A DNA stretch of 64,000 nucleotides from 13-2-20CM-66-19 sp036273735 (GTDB lineage: Bacteria > Pseudomonadota > Gammaproteobacteria > Steroidobacterales > Steroidobacteraceae), in NCBI GenBank assembly GCA_036273735.1, contig DASUHA010000106.1:48058-112057 (forward strand). Direction: 5' to 3'. Each line of letters begins with the position of its first letter. Positions within the stretch are counted from its first letter, which is position 1. Both the position numbers and the translations under genes were made by a program. Of the stretch, positions 40,412 through 50,342 are shown in pieces. Under the pieces are notes generated by a model. The model was not told the DNA's origin. It worked only from the letters and a program-made list of their open reading frames with translations, and did not search any database.

Positions 40412-43400
40412 TCATTCAGCGAGTTTCCGCAACGATTCGACACCGACGGTGAGCGTCGCGAAATCGGCGGCGCCGGCCGCACGCATGTCGGTGAGGGTGC
40501 GCTGCCAGTGCGCCAGCTCTTTGCCGGCGGCCTCCTGCCAGGCCGTCACGCGCTCTTCAGCGCTGCCGCCGCGGCCGACTTTCAACACGCGCTCCGCGAG
40601 CCTGCGGTGCAGGCGCAGGGCCGCATCGCGCAGGCCGGTGCGTGCCGTGGCCTGCCACGGCCCTTCGACCGGCAGCCGATCGATCTGCTGGCGCACCCAG
40701 TCGAGACCCGTGCGCGCGCCGGCCTCGAAGTAGACGCGTGCAGCCTCGGTCATCGCGATGCGCTGCGAGCCGGCCAACTCCACGATGTCGAGCGAGGCGT
40801 TGTGTGCGTCGAGGCTCGCCACCCGCGCAGCCAGCTCAGGCGGCAAGCCCGCCTCGATGTGTTGTGCGCGCACCTGCTCGAACTGCTCGCGCCAGGAGCC
40901 GCAGAGCACCTGGCCGATGCGTGACTCCAGCTCGTGCACTCCGGCGCGGAATTCTGCCACGGCTGCATCCACCTTGAGCGCGCGGCGCCGCGCGAGCAGC
41001 CAGTAGGTGGCGTGGCGCAGCAGCCGGCTGGTCTCGAACGCCGCCGCGTACTGCACCCTCGCCGGCACCTTGTTGTCGAGATCCTCGATATCCGACCATA
41101 CCGTGCGCATGTCGAAAATCTCGCGCGCCGCGGTGTAGGCACGCGCGATCTGCGCAGGCTCCGCGCCCGTATCCTCCTGCGCGCGCGGCACGAAAGTCGG
41201 CCCCATCCGGTTGATCAGGCTGTTGGTGGTGGCGGTGGCGATGATCTCCCGCCGCAGCCGGTGACGGGAGATGGCGCGCGCAAACCGCCGGCGCACCGGC
41301 GCGGGGAAGTAGCGCTCGAGCTCGGTGGAAAGATACGGGTCCTCCGGCACGTCCGAGTCGAGCAGATGATTGTTCAGCCAGATCTTGCTGTAGGCGAGCA
41401 GGATCGCGAGCTCCGGGCGGGTGAGCCCGGCGCCCGCCTTGCGCCGCTCGGTCAGCTCATCGTCCGTGGGCAGGAACTCGAGCGCGCGGTTGAGCTCGCC
41501 CGAGCGCTCGAGCGAGCGGATGAGGTGCTGGAATTCCGACATGCGGGCGCGGGCCTGCAGCTCGAGCGTGCTGATCGCCTGGCTCTGCAGGTAATTGTTG
41601 CGCAGCACCAGCGAGCACACCTCGCTCGACATGCTGGCAAGCAGCCGGTTGCGCTCGCCCGCGGTGAGCCCGCGAGCCTGCACGATGGGATTGAGCAATA
41701 TCTTGAGATTGACCTCGACGTCGGAGGTGTTGACACCGGCGGAGTTGTCGATGAAATCCGTGTTGAGACGCCCGCCCGCGAGCGCGTACTCGATGCGCCC
41801 GCGCTGGGTGAGGCCGAGGTTACCGCCCTCACCGACGACCCTGGCCTTCAGCTCCCGGCCGTTGATGCGCAGGGCGTCGTTGGCGCGATCGCCTACTTCC
41901 GCATTCGACTCGCGCGCCGCCTTGACGTACGTACCGATGCCGCCGTTCCACAGCAGATCCACCGGCATCCGCAGAATCGCCCGCATGATGTCCGTCGGTG
42001 TGCTCGAGACGGCCTCGAGGCCGAGGAGGGCGCGCGCCTCGGGTGAGAGGGTCACCGACTTGGCGTTGCGCGCGAAGACGCCGCCGCCCTTGGAGATCCG
42101 CTTGCGGTCGTAATCGTCCCAGCTCGAGCGCGGCAGATCGAACAGGCGCTGCCGCTCCGCGAAGCTCACCGCCGGATCGGGGTTGGGATCGAGGAAGATG
42201 TGTCGATGATCGAATGCGGCCTGCAGGCGAGTGTGCCGCGAGAGCAGCATGCCGTTGCCGAACACGTCGCCCGACATGTCACCGATGCCGGCAGCCGTGA
42301 AGTTGGTCTTCTGGATATCGATACCGAGCTCGCGGAAATGCCGCTTCACGCATTCCCAGCCGCCGCGCGCGGTGATGCCGAGACGCTTGTGATCGTAGCC
42401 GGCGGAGCCGCCCGAGGCGAAGGCATCGCCCAGCCAGAAGCCGTACTCCGCGGCGATGGAGTTGGCGATGTCGGAAAAAGTCGCCGTGCCCTTGTCGGCA
42501 GCGACCACGAGGTAGGCATCGTCAGGGTCCCGGCGCACCACTTGGGCCGGCGGCACGAGGTGGCTGCCGACGATGTTGTCGGTCAGATCCAGGAGGCCGC
42601 GGATGAACGTGCGGTAACACGCGATGACCTCGGCCTGCACTTCCTCGCGGCTGCCGCCCGGCAGACGCTTGGGCACGAAGCCGCCTTTGGCGCCCACCGG
42701 TACGATGAGCGTGTTCTTCACGTTCTGCGCCTTCATCAGGCCGAGCACTTCGGTACGGAAGTCTTCGCGGCGATCCGACCAGCGGATGCCGCCGCGCGCC
42801 ACGTAGCCCATGCGCAGGTGTACGCCCTCGACCCTCGGGCTGTAGACGAAGATCTCGAACTTCGGGCGCGGCAGCGGCAGGTCGGGAATGGCGGCCGGAT
42901 CGAGCTTGAGCGAGATATAGGCAAGCGGTGCTCCGCTGGCATCGCGGCGGTAGAAGTTGGTGCGCAGCGTCGCTTGGACGAGTCCGAGGTAGGCGCGCAG
43001 AATTCGATCCTCATCGAGGCTCGTGACGGCATCGAGGCCGGCGAGGATCTGGGCGGCGATCTGCTCCGAGGGCTTGCCGCTCGCATCAGGCCGCTCCCGG
43101 CGGCCGCGGCTGCCGCGTGCCGCTGCCTGCTGAGCGGCCGGATCGAGGTGTGCCTCGAACAGACGCACCAGCCCGGCCGCGATCGCCGGATTCGCCGCGA
43201 GCGCGCGCTCCATGTACGCCTGGCTGAAAGGTACGCCGGTCTGCAGCAGATAGCGGCAATACGCGCGCAGCACGGTGATCTCGCGTGCAGTGAGATCGGC
43301 ACCGAGCAGTAGGCGGTTGAAACCGTCGTTCTCCGCATCCCCGCCCCACGTCATCGTGAGCGCCTCCTTGAAGCGCGCCTCGATGCGGCCGATGTCGATC

Positions 43401-45325
43401 GCGAGGCCGTCGCGATGCTCGAGCTCGAAGTCCTGGATCCAGGCGGTGCCGCCTTCGGGCCAGGCCAGCTCATAGGGCCGCTCGGCAATCACCCGCAGGC
43501 CGAAATTCTCCAGGATCGGCAGCAGGTCCGAGATCGGTACCGGGTCCCCCAGCCGCACGACCTTCAAATGCATCCGCGCGGGCTTCTGGTGCTGCGGGCG
43601 GTGCAGGCTCAGCCGCCGCGCCTCAGGCGCGGCGCGCAGTTGCTCGAGATCGGCGATGTCGACCAGGGCATCGGCCGGTGCCACGTCCTCCTCGTAGGCG
43701 AGCGGAAAGACCCGCCGATAGCGGCTCGCCAGCGCGATGCCGGCAGCCTCGCCGTCGTGCGCGATCAGCACCTCGCGCAGGCGATCTGTCCAGGTGAGGG
43801 CCGCCTCCGCGATCCGCCGCTCCACCGCGGCGATATCGACCTTGCGTCCCGGGGGCTCGGTGCGCACCACCACGTGTACGCGCGCATGGCTCGAGCCGGA
43901 GATCTGCACCTGACTCTCGACCGACTGGCCGGAGAATCCCTCGAGCACGATCTGCTCGATGCGCTGGCGCACCTCGGTGTTGTAGCGGTCGCGCGGCACA
44001 TACACCAGGCAGGAGTAGAAGCGCTGGTAGGGATCGCGTCTCGCCAGCAGACGGACCGTGCGGCGCTCGTAGAGATTCACGACGCCGCGGGCGATGCGGA
44101 TCAGATCATCGATGCCCGCCTGAAAGAGCTCATCACGCGGATAGGTCTCGAGCACGTTGAGCACGGCCTTGCCGTCGTGACCGTGCGGATCGAGACCAAA
44201 GTACTCGATCACGCGATCGACTTTCCGCCGCAGCACGGGGATGTCACGCGGGCTGCGGTGATAGGCGGTCGAAGTCCAGAGGCCCAGGAACCGGTGCTCA
44301 CCGACGACCCGCCCCCGGGTATCGAAGGTCTTCACACCTGCGTAGTCGAGAAACTCGGCGCGGTGCACGGTCGAGATGGAGTTGGCCTTGGTGAGAACGA
44401 GGAGATCCCGATCACGGGCGCGGGCGCGGATGTCGCCCGTCAACACGGTCGCGGCAGGCTTCGATCCCGTGCCGCGCGCATGCAGGATGCCGAGGCCGCT
44501 GCGCGAGTCCGGGATCAGCCGGTCCTCCTGGGCGCCGCGCTCCAGGCGGTAGTAGCGGTAGCCGAGAAAGACGAAGTGACGCTCCTCCATCCATTCGAGG
44601 AGCTGGCGGGCCTCCCTGACATCATCGGTCGGCAGGGGAGGCGGGTCACGCTCGAGATCCGCAATCAGAGCGCGCACCCGCTCGCGCATTGCCGGCCAAT
44701 CATCGACGGCCAGGCTTACATCGGTCAGTGTCGACTCGATGTCGCGATGCAGCCGCTCGATGGCCGCCGGATCGGTCTGCCGATCGATCTCGTACAGCTC
44801 CCAGGATTCCGCCCGGTGCGCCTGATCGCCGTTCGTGCCGAGGCCGGTGAGGCGGCCGCGTCCATCGCGCCGAACCTCGAGCACCGGGTGGACGATGAGA
44901 TGCATCGCAAGCCCGGCGCGACCGAAGGCGATGCCGACGGAGTCGACCAGGAAAGGCCTGTCATCGGTGACGATCTGCACGAGCGTGTGCGGCGACTCGA
45001 AGCCGTCGCGCTCGCGATCGGGATTGAAGATCCGGACCAGGGACTGGCCGGGGGCACGGCGCCAGCCCAGCTCCAGGTGAGAGCGGGCTGCACCGGCGAG
45101 GGTAGCAGGCGCTCGCTCCGCGAGGTCTTCCTCGCCGACGCCTCGGAAATATGTCCGCAGGAATCGCTGCTGCATCTCACGGAAGAGAGCAGCGTGCGAG
45201 GCCGCGGAGGGCCCGCGCTGGGGGCCGGGGCGGGTGCGAGCGATGCGTTCGATCAGCGCGAGACGGGCCGGGGGAATGCTGCGCAGAAGACGACTGTCGT
45301 CTGACGAGGGGTCTGGTGCATGCAT
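40412..45325 (-). CDS. NAD-specific glutamate dehydrogenase, large 180-kDa (GDH-180) class
   Basis: 1637 aa, the size of the L-class bacterial NAD-GDH that deaminates glutamate to 2-oxoglutarate. The N-terminal ~700 residues are the regulatory/ACT-like portion (SLVRIFNPDRERDGFESPHT, IVTDDRPFLVDSV); the central catalytic region includes GGIRWSDRREDFRTEVLGLM, IVPVGAKGGFVPKRLPGG (catalytic Lys), DKGTATFSDIANSIA, ITARGGWECVKRHF and GIGDMSGDVFGNGML; the C-terminal ~500 residues are the helical tail. The ATG at 45325 follows a TATAAT (complement of 45337-45342) by 11 nt with no ribosome site. It is divergent from hpd, which fits shared control of amino-acid catabolism. Confidence 0.96.
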   Translation of the reverse strand: MHAPDPSSDDSRLLRSIPPARLALIERIARTRPGPQRGPSAASHAALFREMQQRFLRTYFRGVGEEDLAERAPATLAGAARSHLELGWRRAPGQSLVRIFNPDRERDGFESPHTLVQIVTDDRPFLVDSVGIAFGRAGLAMHLIVHPVLEVRRDGRGRLTGLGTNGDQAHRAESWELYEIDRQTDPAAIERLHRDIESTLTDVSLAVDDWPAMRERVRALIADLERDPPPLPTDDVREARQLLEWMEERHFVFLGYRYYRLERGAQEDRLIPDSRSGLGILHARGTGSKPAATVLTGDIRARARDRDLLVLTKANSISTVHRAEFLDYAGVKTFDTRGRVVGEHRFLGLWTSTAYHRSPRDIPVLRRKVDRVIEYFGLDPHGHDGKAVLNVLETYPRDELFQAGIDDLIRIARGVVNLYERRTVRLLARRDPYQRFYSCLVYVPRDRYNTEVRQRIEQIVLEGFSGQSVESQVQISGSSHARVHVVVRTEPPGRKVDIAAVERRIAEAALTWTDRLREVLIAHDGEAAGIALASRYRRVFPLAYEEDVAPADALVDIADLEQLRAAPEARRLSLHRPQHQKPARMHLKVVRLGDPVPISDLLPILENFGLRVIAERPYELAWPEGGTAWIQDFELEHRDGLAIDIGRIEARFKEALTMTWGGDAENDGFNRLLLGADLTAREITVLRAYCRYLLQTGVPFSQAYMERALAANPAIAAGLVRLFEAHLDPAAQQAAARGSRGRRERPDASGKPSEQIAAQILAGLDAVTSLDEDRILRAYLGLVQATLRTNFYRRDASGAPLAYISLKLDPAAIPDLPLPRPKFEIFVYSPRVEGVHLRMGYVARGGIRWSDRREDFRTEVLGLMKAQNVKNTLIVPVGAKGGFVPKRLPGGSREEVQAEVIACYRTFIRGLLDLTDNIVGSHLVPPAQVVRRDPDDAYLVVAADKGTATFSDIANSIAAEYGFWLGDAFASGGSAGYDHKRLGITARGGWECVKRHFRELGIDIQKTNFTAAGIGDMSGDVFGNGMLLSRHTRLQAAFDHRHIFLDPNPDPAVSFAERQRLFDLPRSSWDDYDRKRISKGGGVFARNAKSVTLSPEARALLGLEAVSSTPTDIMRAILRMPVDLLWNGGIGTYVKAARESNAEVGDRANDALRINGRELKARVVGEGGNLGLTQRGRIEYALAGGRLNTDFIDNSAGVNTSDVEVNLKILLNPIVQARGLTAGERNRLLASMSSEVCSLVLRNNYLQSQAISTLELQARARMSEFQHLIRSLERSGELNRALEFLPTDDELTERRKAGAGLTRPELAILLAYSKIWLNNHLLDSDVPEDPYLSTELERYFPAPVRRRFARAISRHRLRREIIATATTNSLINRMGPTFVPRAQEDTGAEPAQIARAYTAAREIFDMRTVWSDIEDLDNKVPARVQYAAAFETSRLLRHATYWLLARRRALKVDAAVAEFRAGVHELESRIGQVLCGSWREQFEQVRAQHIEAGLPPELAARVASLDAHNASLDIVELAGSQRIAMTEAARVYFEAGARTGLDWVRQQIDRLPVEGPWQATARTGLRDAALRLHRRLAERVLKVGRGGSAEERVTAWQEAAGKELAHWQRTLTDMRAAGAADFATLTVGVESLRKLAE

Positions 45326-45336
45326 GGTGGGGCGCG

Positions 45337-45420
45337 ATTATATACGCATAGGCCGCCTTGCCGGCCGCACACGCATAGGCGGCCTCATCGGCCGCACACG
45401 CATGGGCAGCCGCGGCTGAG
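45337..45420. repeat. 27-bp tandem repeats between gdh and hpd promoters
   Basis: Units at 45344-45370 and 45371-45397 (27 bp each, starting ACGCATAGGC) plus a partial third from 45398 (ACGCATGGGC). The minus-strand TATAAT of the dehydrogenase gene (45337-45342) abuts the first unit, and the hpd TATAAT follows the last. Repeat spacing of 27 bp (about 2.6 helical turns) between two divergent promoters suggests binding sites for a shared regulator, but could be simple slippage. Confidence 0.65.
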
Positions 45421-45424
45421 GGCT

Positions 45425-45446
45425 GTATAATAGTTGCACGCGCAAC
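45425..45446 (+). promoter_or_regulatory. hpd -10 (TATAAT) with near-palindrome at the transcript start
   Basis: Consensus TATAAT at 45425-45430, immediately followed by GTTGC (45433-45437)-ACGC-GCAAC (45442-45446). The inverted repeat spans the expected transcription start, a classic place for a repressor site, or would form a 5'-end hairpin on the mRNA. No clear -35. Confidence 0.55.
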
Positions 45447-45467
45447 GAGATGGCGACGGAGATGCAG

Positions 45468-46517
45468 ATGAGCCAGTCCCGTGATAATCCGATGGGTACC
45501 GACGGCTTTGAGTTCGTCGAGTACACGGCGCCCGATCCGCAGCTCCTGCGGACGCTCTTTGAGCGGATGGGCTTCCCGGTGAAGGCACACCATCGCTCGA
45601 AAAACGTGACGCTGCACAGGCAGGGGGCAATCAACTTCATCATCAACGCCGAGCCTGAGTCGTTCGCGCAACAATTTGCACGTCAGCACGGTCCGTCCGC
45701 CTGCGCTATGGCCTTTCGTGTCAAGGATGCGGCGTATGCGTATCGTCGCGCGCTCGAGCTCGGCGCCAAGCCCGGCCCGCAGAGCGCAGGCCCCATGGAG
45801 CTCAACATTCCGTGCATCGAAGGCATCGGCGGCTCGCTCGTCTACCTGGTCGATCGGTACGGCGACAGCTCGATCTACGATGTTGATTTCCGACCGGTTC
45901 CGGCGCCGTCCGGCGAGAATGCCGGTCTCACGTGCATCGATCATCTCACCCACAACGTGCAGCGTGGGCACATGGATCGGTGGAAGGGCTTCTATGAGAA
46001 GCTGTTCAATTTCCGCGAGATCCGCTACTTCGACATCGAGGGCAAGCACACCGGCCTGTTCTCGCGCGCAATGACGAGTCCCTGCGGCAAGATCCGCATT
46101 CCCATCAACGAGTCGCAGGACGAAAAGAGCCAGATCGAGGAGTATCTGCGGGAGTATCACGGCGAGGGCATTCAGCACATCGCGCTCGCCACGGATGACA
46201 TCTACCGTACCGTCGATGTGCTGCGCAGCCGTGGGCTGGCCTTCCAGGACACGCCGGACACTTACTACGAAGCCGTCGACGGGCGCGTCACGGGACATCG
46301 CGAGCCGCTCGATGAGCTGCGCCGCCGCCGGATTCTGATCGACGGCAACCCGGAGCGTGGCGAGGGCCTGCTGCTGCAGATCTTCACCTGCAACGTGATC
46401 GGCCCAATCTTCTTCGAGATCATCCAGCGCAAGGGCAACGAAGGCTTCGGCGAAGGCAACTTCCGCGCGCTCTTCGAGTCGATCGAGCAGGATCAGATCC
46501 GCCGCGGCGTGATTTAG
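45468..46517 (+). CDS. hpd: 4-hydroxyphenylpyruvate dioxygenase
   Basis: 349 aa Fe(II) dioxygenase converting 4-hydroxyphenylpyruvate to homogentisate in tyrosine catabolism. Two glyoxalase-like halves: FEFVEYTAPDPQLLRTLFERMG in the first; metal ligands in the second, His in CIDHLTHNVQRG, His in GIQHIALATDDIY and Glu in GPIFFEIIQRKGNEGFGEGN. The start is ATG 45468, because GGAG (45458-45461) sits 6 nt upstream; ATG 45450 is in frame but has no ribosome site. Homogentisate pathway genes do not follow. It is divergent from the NAD-glutamate dehydrogenase gene. Confidence 0.95.
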   Translation: MSQSRDNPMGTDGFEFVEYTAPDPQLLRTLFERMGFPVKAHHRSKNVTLHRQGAINFIINAEPESFAQQFARQHGPSACAMAFRVKDAAYAYRRALELGAKPGPQSAGPMELNIPCIEGIGGSLVYLVDRYGDSSIYDVDFRPVPAPSGENAGLTCIDHLTHNVQRGHMDRWKGFYEKLFNFREIRYFDIEGKHTGLFSRAMTSPCGKIRIPINESQDEKSQIEEYLREYHGEGIQHIALATDDIYRTVDVLRSRGLAFQDTPDTYYEAVDGRVTGHREPLDELRRRRILIDGNPERGEGLLLQIFTCNVIGPIFFEIIQRKGNEGFGEGNFRALFESIEQDQIRRGVI

Positions 46518-46537
46518 TATCGCTCGAGGCGCTGAAT

Positions 46538-46543
46538 TACACT
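46538..46543 (+). promoter_or_regulatory. hrpA -10 hexamer close to start codon
   Basis: TACACT ends 7 nt before the ATG at 46551. The GGGGG between them is too close to act as a ribosome site, so a leaderless start is plausible; read-through from hpd (33-bp gap) is the alternative. Confidence 0.35.
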
Positions 46544-46550
46544 CTGGGGG

Positions 46551-49500
46551 ATGGAGGCTCCCCAGCGCGGCGGTCCGCGGCCCGCACTTCCCCTACGGCT
46601 CGACTATGATCCGGCGCTGCCGATCACGGCGCACCGCGAGGAGATCGTCGCTGCCCTCGCGCGCCATCCGGCAATCATCGTGTGCGGGGCCACGGGCTCG
46701 GGCAAGTCGACACAGCTGCCGAAGCTCTGTCTGACCGCTGGGCGCGGCACCGCAGGCCTGATCGGGCACACTCAGCCGCGGCGCATCGCAGCGCGCGCTC
46801 TGGCCACGCGGCTGGCGGAGGAGCTCGGCACGACGGTCGGCGGCGCGGTCGGCTATCAGGTGCGGTTCGCCGATCACACCGGCCCACAAGGCCGTGTGAA
46901 GCTCATGACTGACGGCATCCTGCTGCAGGAGCTCGAGGGTGATCCACAGCTGCGCCGCTATGACACCCTGATCCTGGACGAGGCGCATGAGCGCAGTCTC
47001 AACATCGATCTGTTGCTCGGCGTGCTGCAAAGGCTTCTGCCGCAGCGCTCGGATCTGCGGCTGATCGTAACGTCTGCGACCATCGACCCGGGCAGGCTGT
47101 CGGAGTTTTTTGGCGGGGCGCCCGTCATCGAGGTATCGGGCCGCAGCTATCCGGTGGAGGTCCGTTATCGGCCGCTCGTTGCCGAGGACGAGGATGCCGC
47201 GGAGCTGTCGCTGCCGGAGGGTATCGTGGAGGCCGTGCGAGAGCTCGACTCGCGCTCAGGAGGAGCGAGCGCCGATACCCTCGTATTCCTTCCCGGCGAG
47301 AAGCACATCCGTGAGGCGGCCGATGCTCTGTCGAAGGCACGGCTCGCGAGCACTGAGCTGCTGCCGCTCTTCGCGCGGTTGTCAGCCGCCGATCAGGCGA
47401 GGATTTTCCAGAAGCACTCCGGGCGGCGCGTGATCCTCGCGACCAATGTCGCCGAGACCTCGCTCACCGTGCCGGGTATCCGCCACGTCGTCGACTCGGG
47501 GCTGGCGCGGATCAGTCGTTACAGCGTGCGCGGCAAGGTGCAGCGCCTGCACGTGGAGCGCATCTCCCAGGCGAGCGCGGATCAGCGCAAGGGCCGCTGC
47601 GGCCGTGAGACTGAGGGGATTTGCATTCGTCTGTACTCGGAGGAGGAATTCGCAGGTCGCGACGCCTACACGCCTCCGGAGATCCTGCGCACCAACCTGG
47701 CGAGCGTGATCCTGCGGATGGCGACGCTCGGGCTTGGGGATCCGGAGAGCTTCCCGTTTCTCGATCCGCCGGATACTCGGCTCATCAACGACGGCGTACG
47801 GCTCCTCGAGGAGCTGCAGGCGATGGACGCTGACCGGCGCGTGACGAGCCTCGGCCGCAAAATTGCAACCCTGCCGGTCGATCCGCGGCTCGGCCGCATG
47901 CTGCTCGCCGCGGCGCGTCATCACTGCCTCACGGAAATGCTGGTCATCGCGGCATTCCTCGAGACACAGGACCCGCGTGAGCGGCCGTCCGACATGCAAC
48001 GGCAGGCAGACGAGAAGCACGCTCTCTTTGCGGATGGGCGCTCTGATTTCGTCACGGTGCTCAATCTCTGGCGCGCCTTCGGCGAGCAGGCCGCGGCGCT
48101 TTCGGGCAATCAGCTGCGCAAGTGGTGCCGAGAGCATTTCCTTTCCTTCCTCCGCATGCGCGAGTGGCAGGATCTTCACCATCAGCTCACCCGCAGCGTC
48201 CGCGAGCTCGATCTGCGGCCGAATCACGCGTCCGCGAGTTACGCGGACCTGCACCACGCGATCCTGACGGGCTTCCTCGGTTCCGTCGGGACGCTCAATC
48301 AGAAGCGCGAATACGACGGCCCGCGGGGTATGCGCTTCGTGATCGCCCCCGGCTCGCCGCTCGCCGCCAGGCCACCCAAGTGGGTCGTCGCCGGGAGTCT
48401 CATCGAGACCACGCGGCTCTACGCGCGGATGGTGGCCTCGATCAACCCAGCGTGGATCGAGCGCGCGGGTGCGCACCTCGCGAAGCGCACGTTCAGCGAG
48501 CCTCACTGGGTGGCGGATCGCGGGTTCGTGGCGGCGTATGAATCCGTGTCGCTCTATGGGCTCTCTCTCGCCACGCGACGACGTGTCAACTACGGACCGG
48601 TCGCGCCCAGGGAGGCACGCGAAATTTTTATCCGTGAGGCCCTGGTCGGTGCCGGTGCCGAGGTTACGACGGGCCGGGTCACCGTCCGTGGGGAGTTTCT
48701 CCACGCCAACCAACGGCTGCGCCAGGACATCGAGCGGTTGGAGGCCAAGATCCGCCGACGCGATATCCTGATCGGCGAGGAGAGCGAGATCGCTTTCTAC
48801 GCCACGCGCATTCCCGAGCGAGTCAGCTCGATAGGCGACTTCGAGCAGTGGCGCGCGCAGGCCGAGCGCCGCGAGCCGCGGCTCCTGTACATGTCGCCCG
48901 CGGACCTGATGCAACGCGAGGCAGGCGAGGTCGATGACCTCCAATACCCTGATGCGCTTGATGTCGGCGGTAACAGATTGCCGCTGCAGTATCGGTTCGA
49001 GCCCGCGGAACCGGATGACGGTGTCACGCTGGTGGTCCCCGACCTTCTGCTCGATGCGCTCGAGGCGGATCGATTGGCGTGGCTGGTTCCGGGCTGGCGT
49101 CTCGAGAAGATCATCGCCGTGCTGCGCGAGCTACCGAAGGCGCAGCGCAAGCTGCTGGTGCCGGTTCCGGAGCACGCCCGGCAGGCGCTGGAGGAGCTGA
49201 CCGCGCAGGCGGCCACCGGTCCTGCAGGGCCCGGGACCGGCTTGCGCGGGTTTCATGCCGGTCTGGCTGCCTGGGTCTCGGAACGGGTCGACGCAACGGT
49301 GGCCCCGGCGAACCTCGCAGCCCTGCCTGTGCCCGATTGGCTACGAATGAACATCCGAGTCATCGACGCGCAGGATCGGGTGTTGGCCGAGGGGCGCGAT
49401 CTCGCTGCTCTCAGGCAAAAAATATCGGGAGCCGCAGTGAGCGCTCGCAGGGCGGCGGAGGAGAGGGTGACGCTGCATCGCCAGTGGGACTTCGGCGAGC

Positions 49501-50342
49501 TGCCCGTCAGCAGTCAGATCGAGCGAAATGGATTGCTGTTGACGGTCTATCCGGCAATCGAGGACAGGCATACTGCGGTCGCACGGGTGGCGGCCCGCGG
49601 CGCAGCCCATGCCGAGGAGCTGTCGCGGCGGGGCGTGGCGCGCCTGGCGCTGCTCGCATTGCCTCAGCAGGCCCGTTACTGGCAAAAGCGGGTGGCGGAA
49701 GACCGCGAGCTCGTGCTGCAGAGCCGTGGGCTCGATCTCGCCCAGACTCTGGCCGATGCCGTTGGCGAGCGCATCTTCACCGATTGCTTCGCCTCTGTGG
49801 AGGCTCCGCTGCCGCGCAGCCGCGAAGCATTCGCTCAGCGGCTGGAGGAGGGCCGGGGCCGGCTCGAAGAGACCGGCGAACGACTCATCGAGATCGTAAG
49901 AAGCGTCCTCAAGGAATGGCGCGCCGTGCGCGCAGCTCTCGATGCGTCGCGCAATCCCGCATCAGCTGCGGCCGTCATCGAAATCAACGCCCAACTTGCC
50001 GCACTGTTGCCCGCCGACTTCATCGAGTCGACGCCACAACCGTGGCTGGGTCATCTGTCGCGTTATCTGAAGGCGATCGTGCGCCGGCTCGGACGGCTGC
50101 CCGCGGAAGCGCGGCGCGACGCGGAGCTGGCCTCTCGCGTGCGCCCGCTGATGGAGGCTGTCGGCAAGCTCGCGGCGAAGTCTCTCGAGACGCGACCGCA
50201 AGTCGAGCTGCGGCAACTTCGCTGGATGATCGAGGAGTTCCGGGTCTCGCTGTACGCACAGGACCTGAAGACAGTCATGCGGGTGTCGGAGCAACGACTC
50301 GCCGAGCAGCTCGGGCGGGCGGAAGCCGAGGCGCGGAGCTAG
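46551..50342 (+). CDS. hrpA: ATP-dependent RNA helicase HrpA (DEAH box)
   Basis: 1263 aa, close to the 1300-aa E. coli protein. Walker A GATGSGKST at 46-54, LIGHTQPRRIAARALA (Ia), DEAH at 143-146 in TLILDEAHERS, VTSATIDP (III), VLFLP-type strand (DTLVFLPGEKHI), ILATNVAETSLTVPGI (V) and RKGRCGRE (VI), followed by the HA2/OB-fold block and the long HrpA-specific C-terminal domain. HrpA rescues stalled translation and remodels ribosome/mRNA complexes. Residues ~735-760 (LHANQRLRQDIERLEAKIRR) are as in the family. A repeat motif of the fic array begins one base after its TAG. Confidence 0.96.
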   Translation: MEAPQRGGPRPALPLRLDYDPALPITAHREEIVAALARHPAIIVCGATGSGKSTQLPKLCLTAGRGTAGLIGHTQPRRIAARALATRLAEELGTTVGGAVGYQVRFADHTGPQGRVKLMTDGILLQELEGDPQLRRYDTLILDEAHERSLNIDLLLGVLQRLLPQRSDLRLIVTSATIDPGRLSEFFGGAPVIEVSGRSYPVEVRYRPLVAEDEDAAELSLPEGIVEAVRELDSRSGGASADTLVFLPGEKHIREAADALSKARLASTELLPLFARLSAADQARIFQKHSGRRVILATNVAETSLTVPGIRHVVDSGLARISRYSVRGKVQRLHVERISQASADQRKGRCGRETEGICIRLYSEEEFAGRDAYTPPEILRTNLASVILRMATLGLGDPESFPFLDPPDTRLINDGVRLLEELQAMDADRRVTSLGRKIATLPVDPRLGRMLLAAARHHCLTEMLVIAAFLETQDPRERPSDMQRQADEKHALFADGRSDFVTVLNLWRAFGEQAAALSGNQLRKWCREHFLSFLRMREWQDLHHQLTRSVRELDLRPNHASASYADLHHAILTGFLGSVGTLNQKREYDGPRGMRFVIAPGSPLAARPPKWVVAGSLIETTRLYARMVASINPAWIERAGAHLAKRTFSEPHWVADRGFVAAYESVSLYGLSLATRRRVNYGPVAPREAREIFIREALVGAGAEVTTGRVTVRGEFLHANQRLRQDIERLEAKIRRRDILIGEESEIAFYATRIPERVSSIGDFEQWRAQAERREPRLLYMSPADLMQREAGEVDDLQYPDALDVGGNRLPLQYRFEPAEPDDGVTLVVPDLLLDALEADRLAWLVPGWRLEKIIAVLRELPKAQRKLLVPVPEHARQALEELTAQAATGPAGPGTGLRGFHAGLAAWVSERVDATVAPANLAALPVPDWLRMNIRVIDAQDRVLAEGRDLAALRQKISGAAVSARRAAEERVTLHRQWDFGELPVSSQIERNGLLLTVYPAIEDRHTAVARVAARGAAHAEELSRRGVARLALLALPQQARYWQKRVAEDRELVLQSRGLDLAQTLADAVGERIFTDCFASVEAPLPRSREAFAQRLEEGRGRLEETGERLIEIVRSVLKEWRAVRAALDASRNPASAAAVIEINAQLAALLPADFIESTPQPWLGHLSRYLKAIVRRLGRLPAEARRDAELASRVRPLMEAVGKLAAKSLETRPQVELRQLRWMIEEFRVSLYAQDLKTVMRVSEQRLAEQLGRAEAEARS

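Noticed and set aside
43415..45304. 629-codon plus-strand open frame opposite the glutamate dehydrogenase N-terminus
   Set aside because: Antisense shadow of codon bias; the minus-strand protein is a full-length family member.
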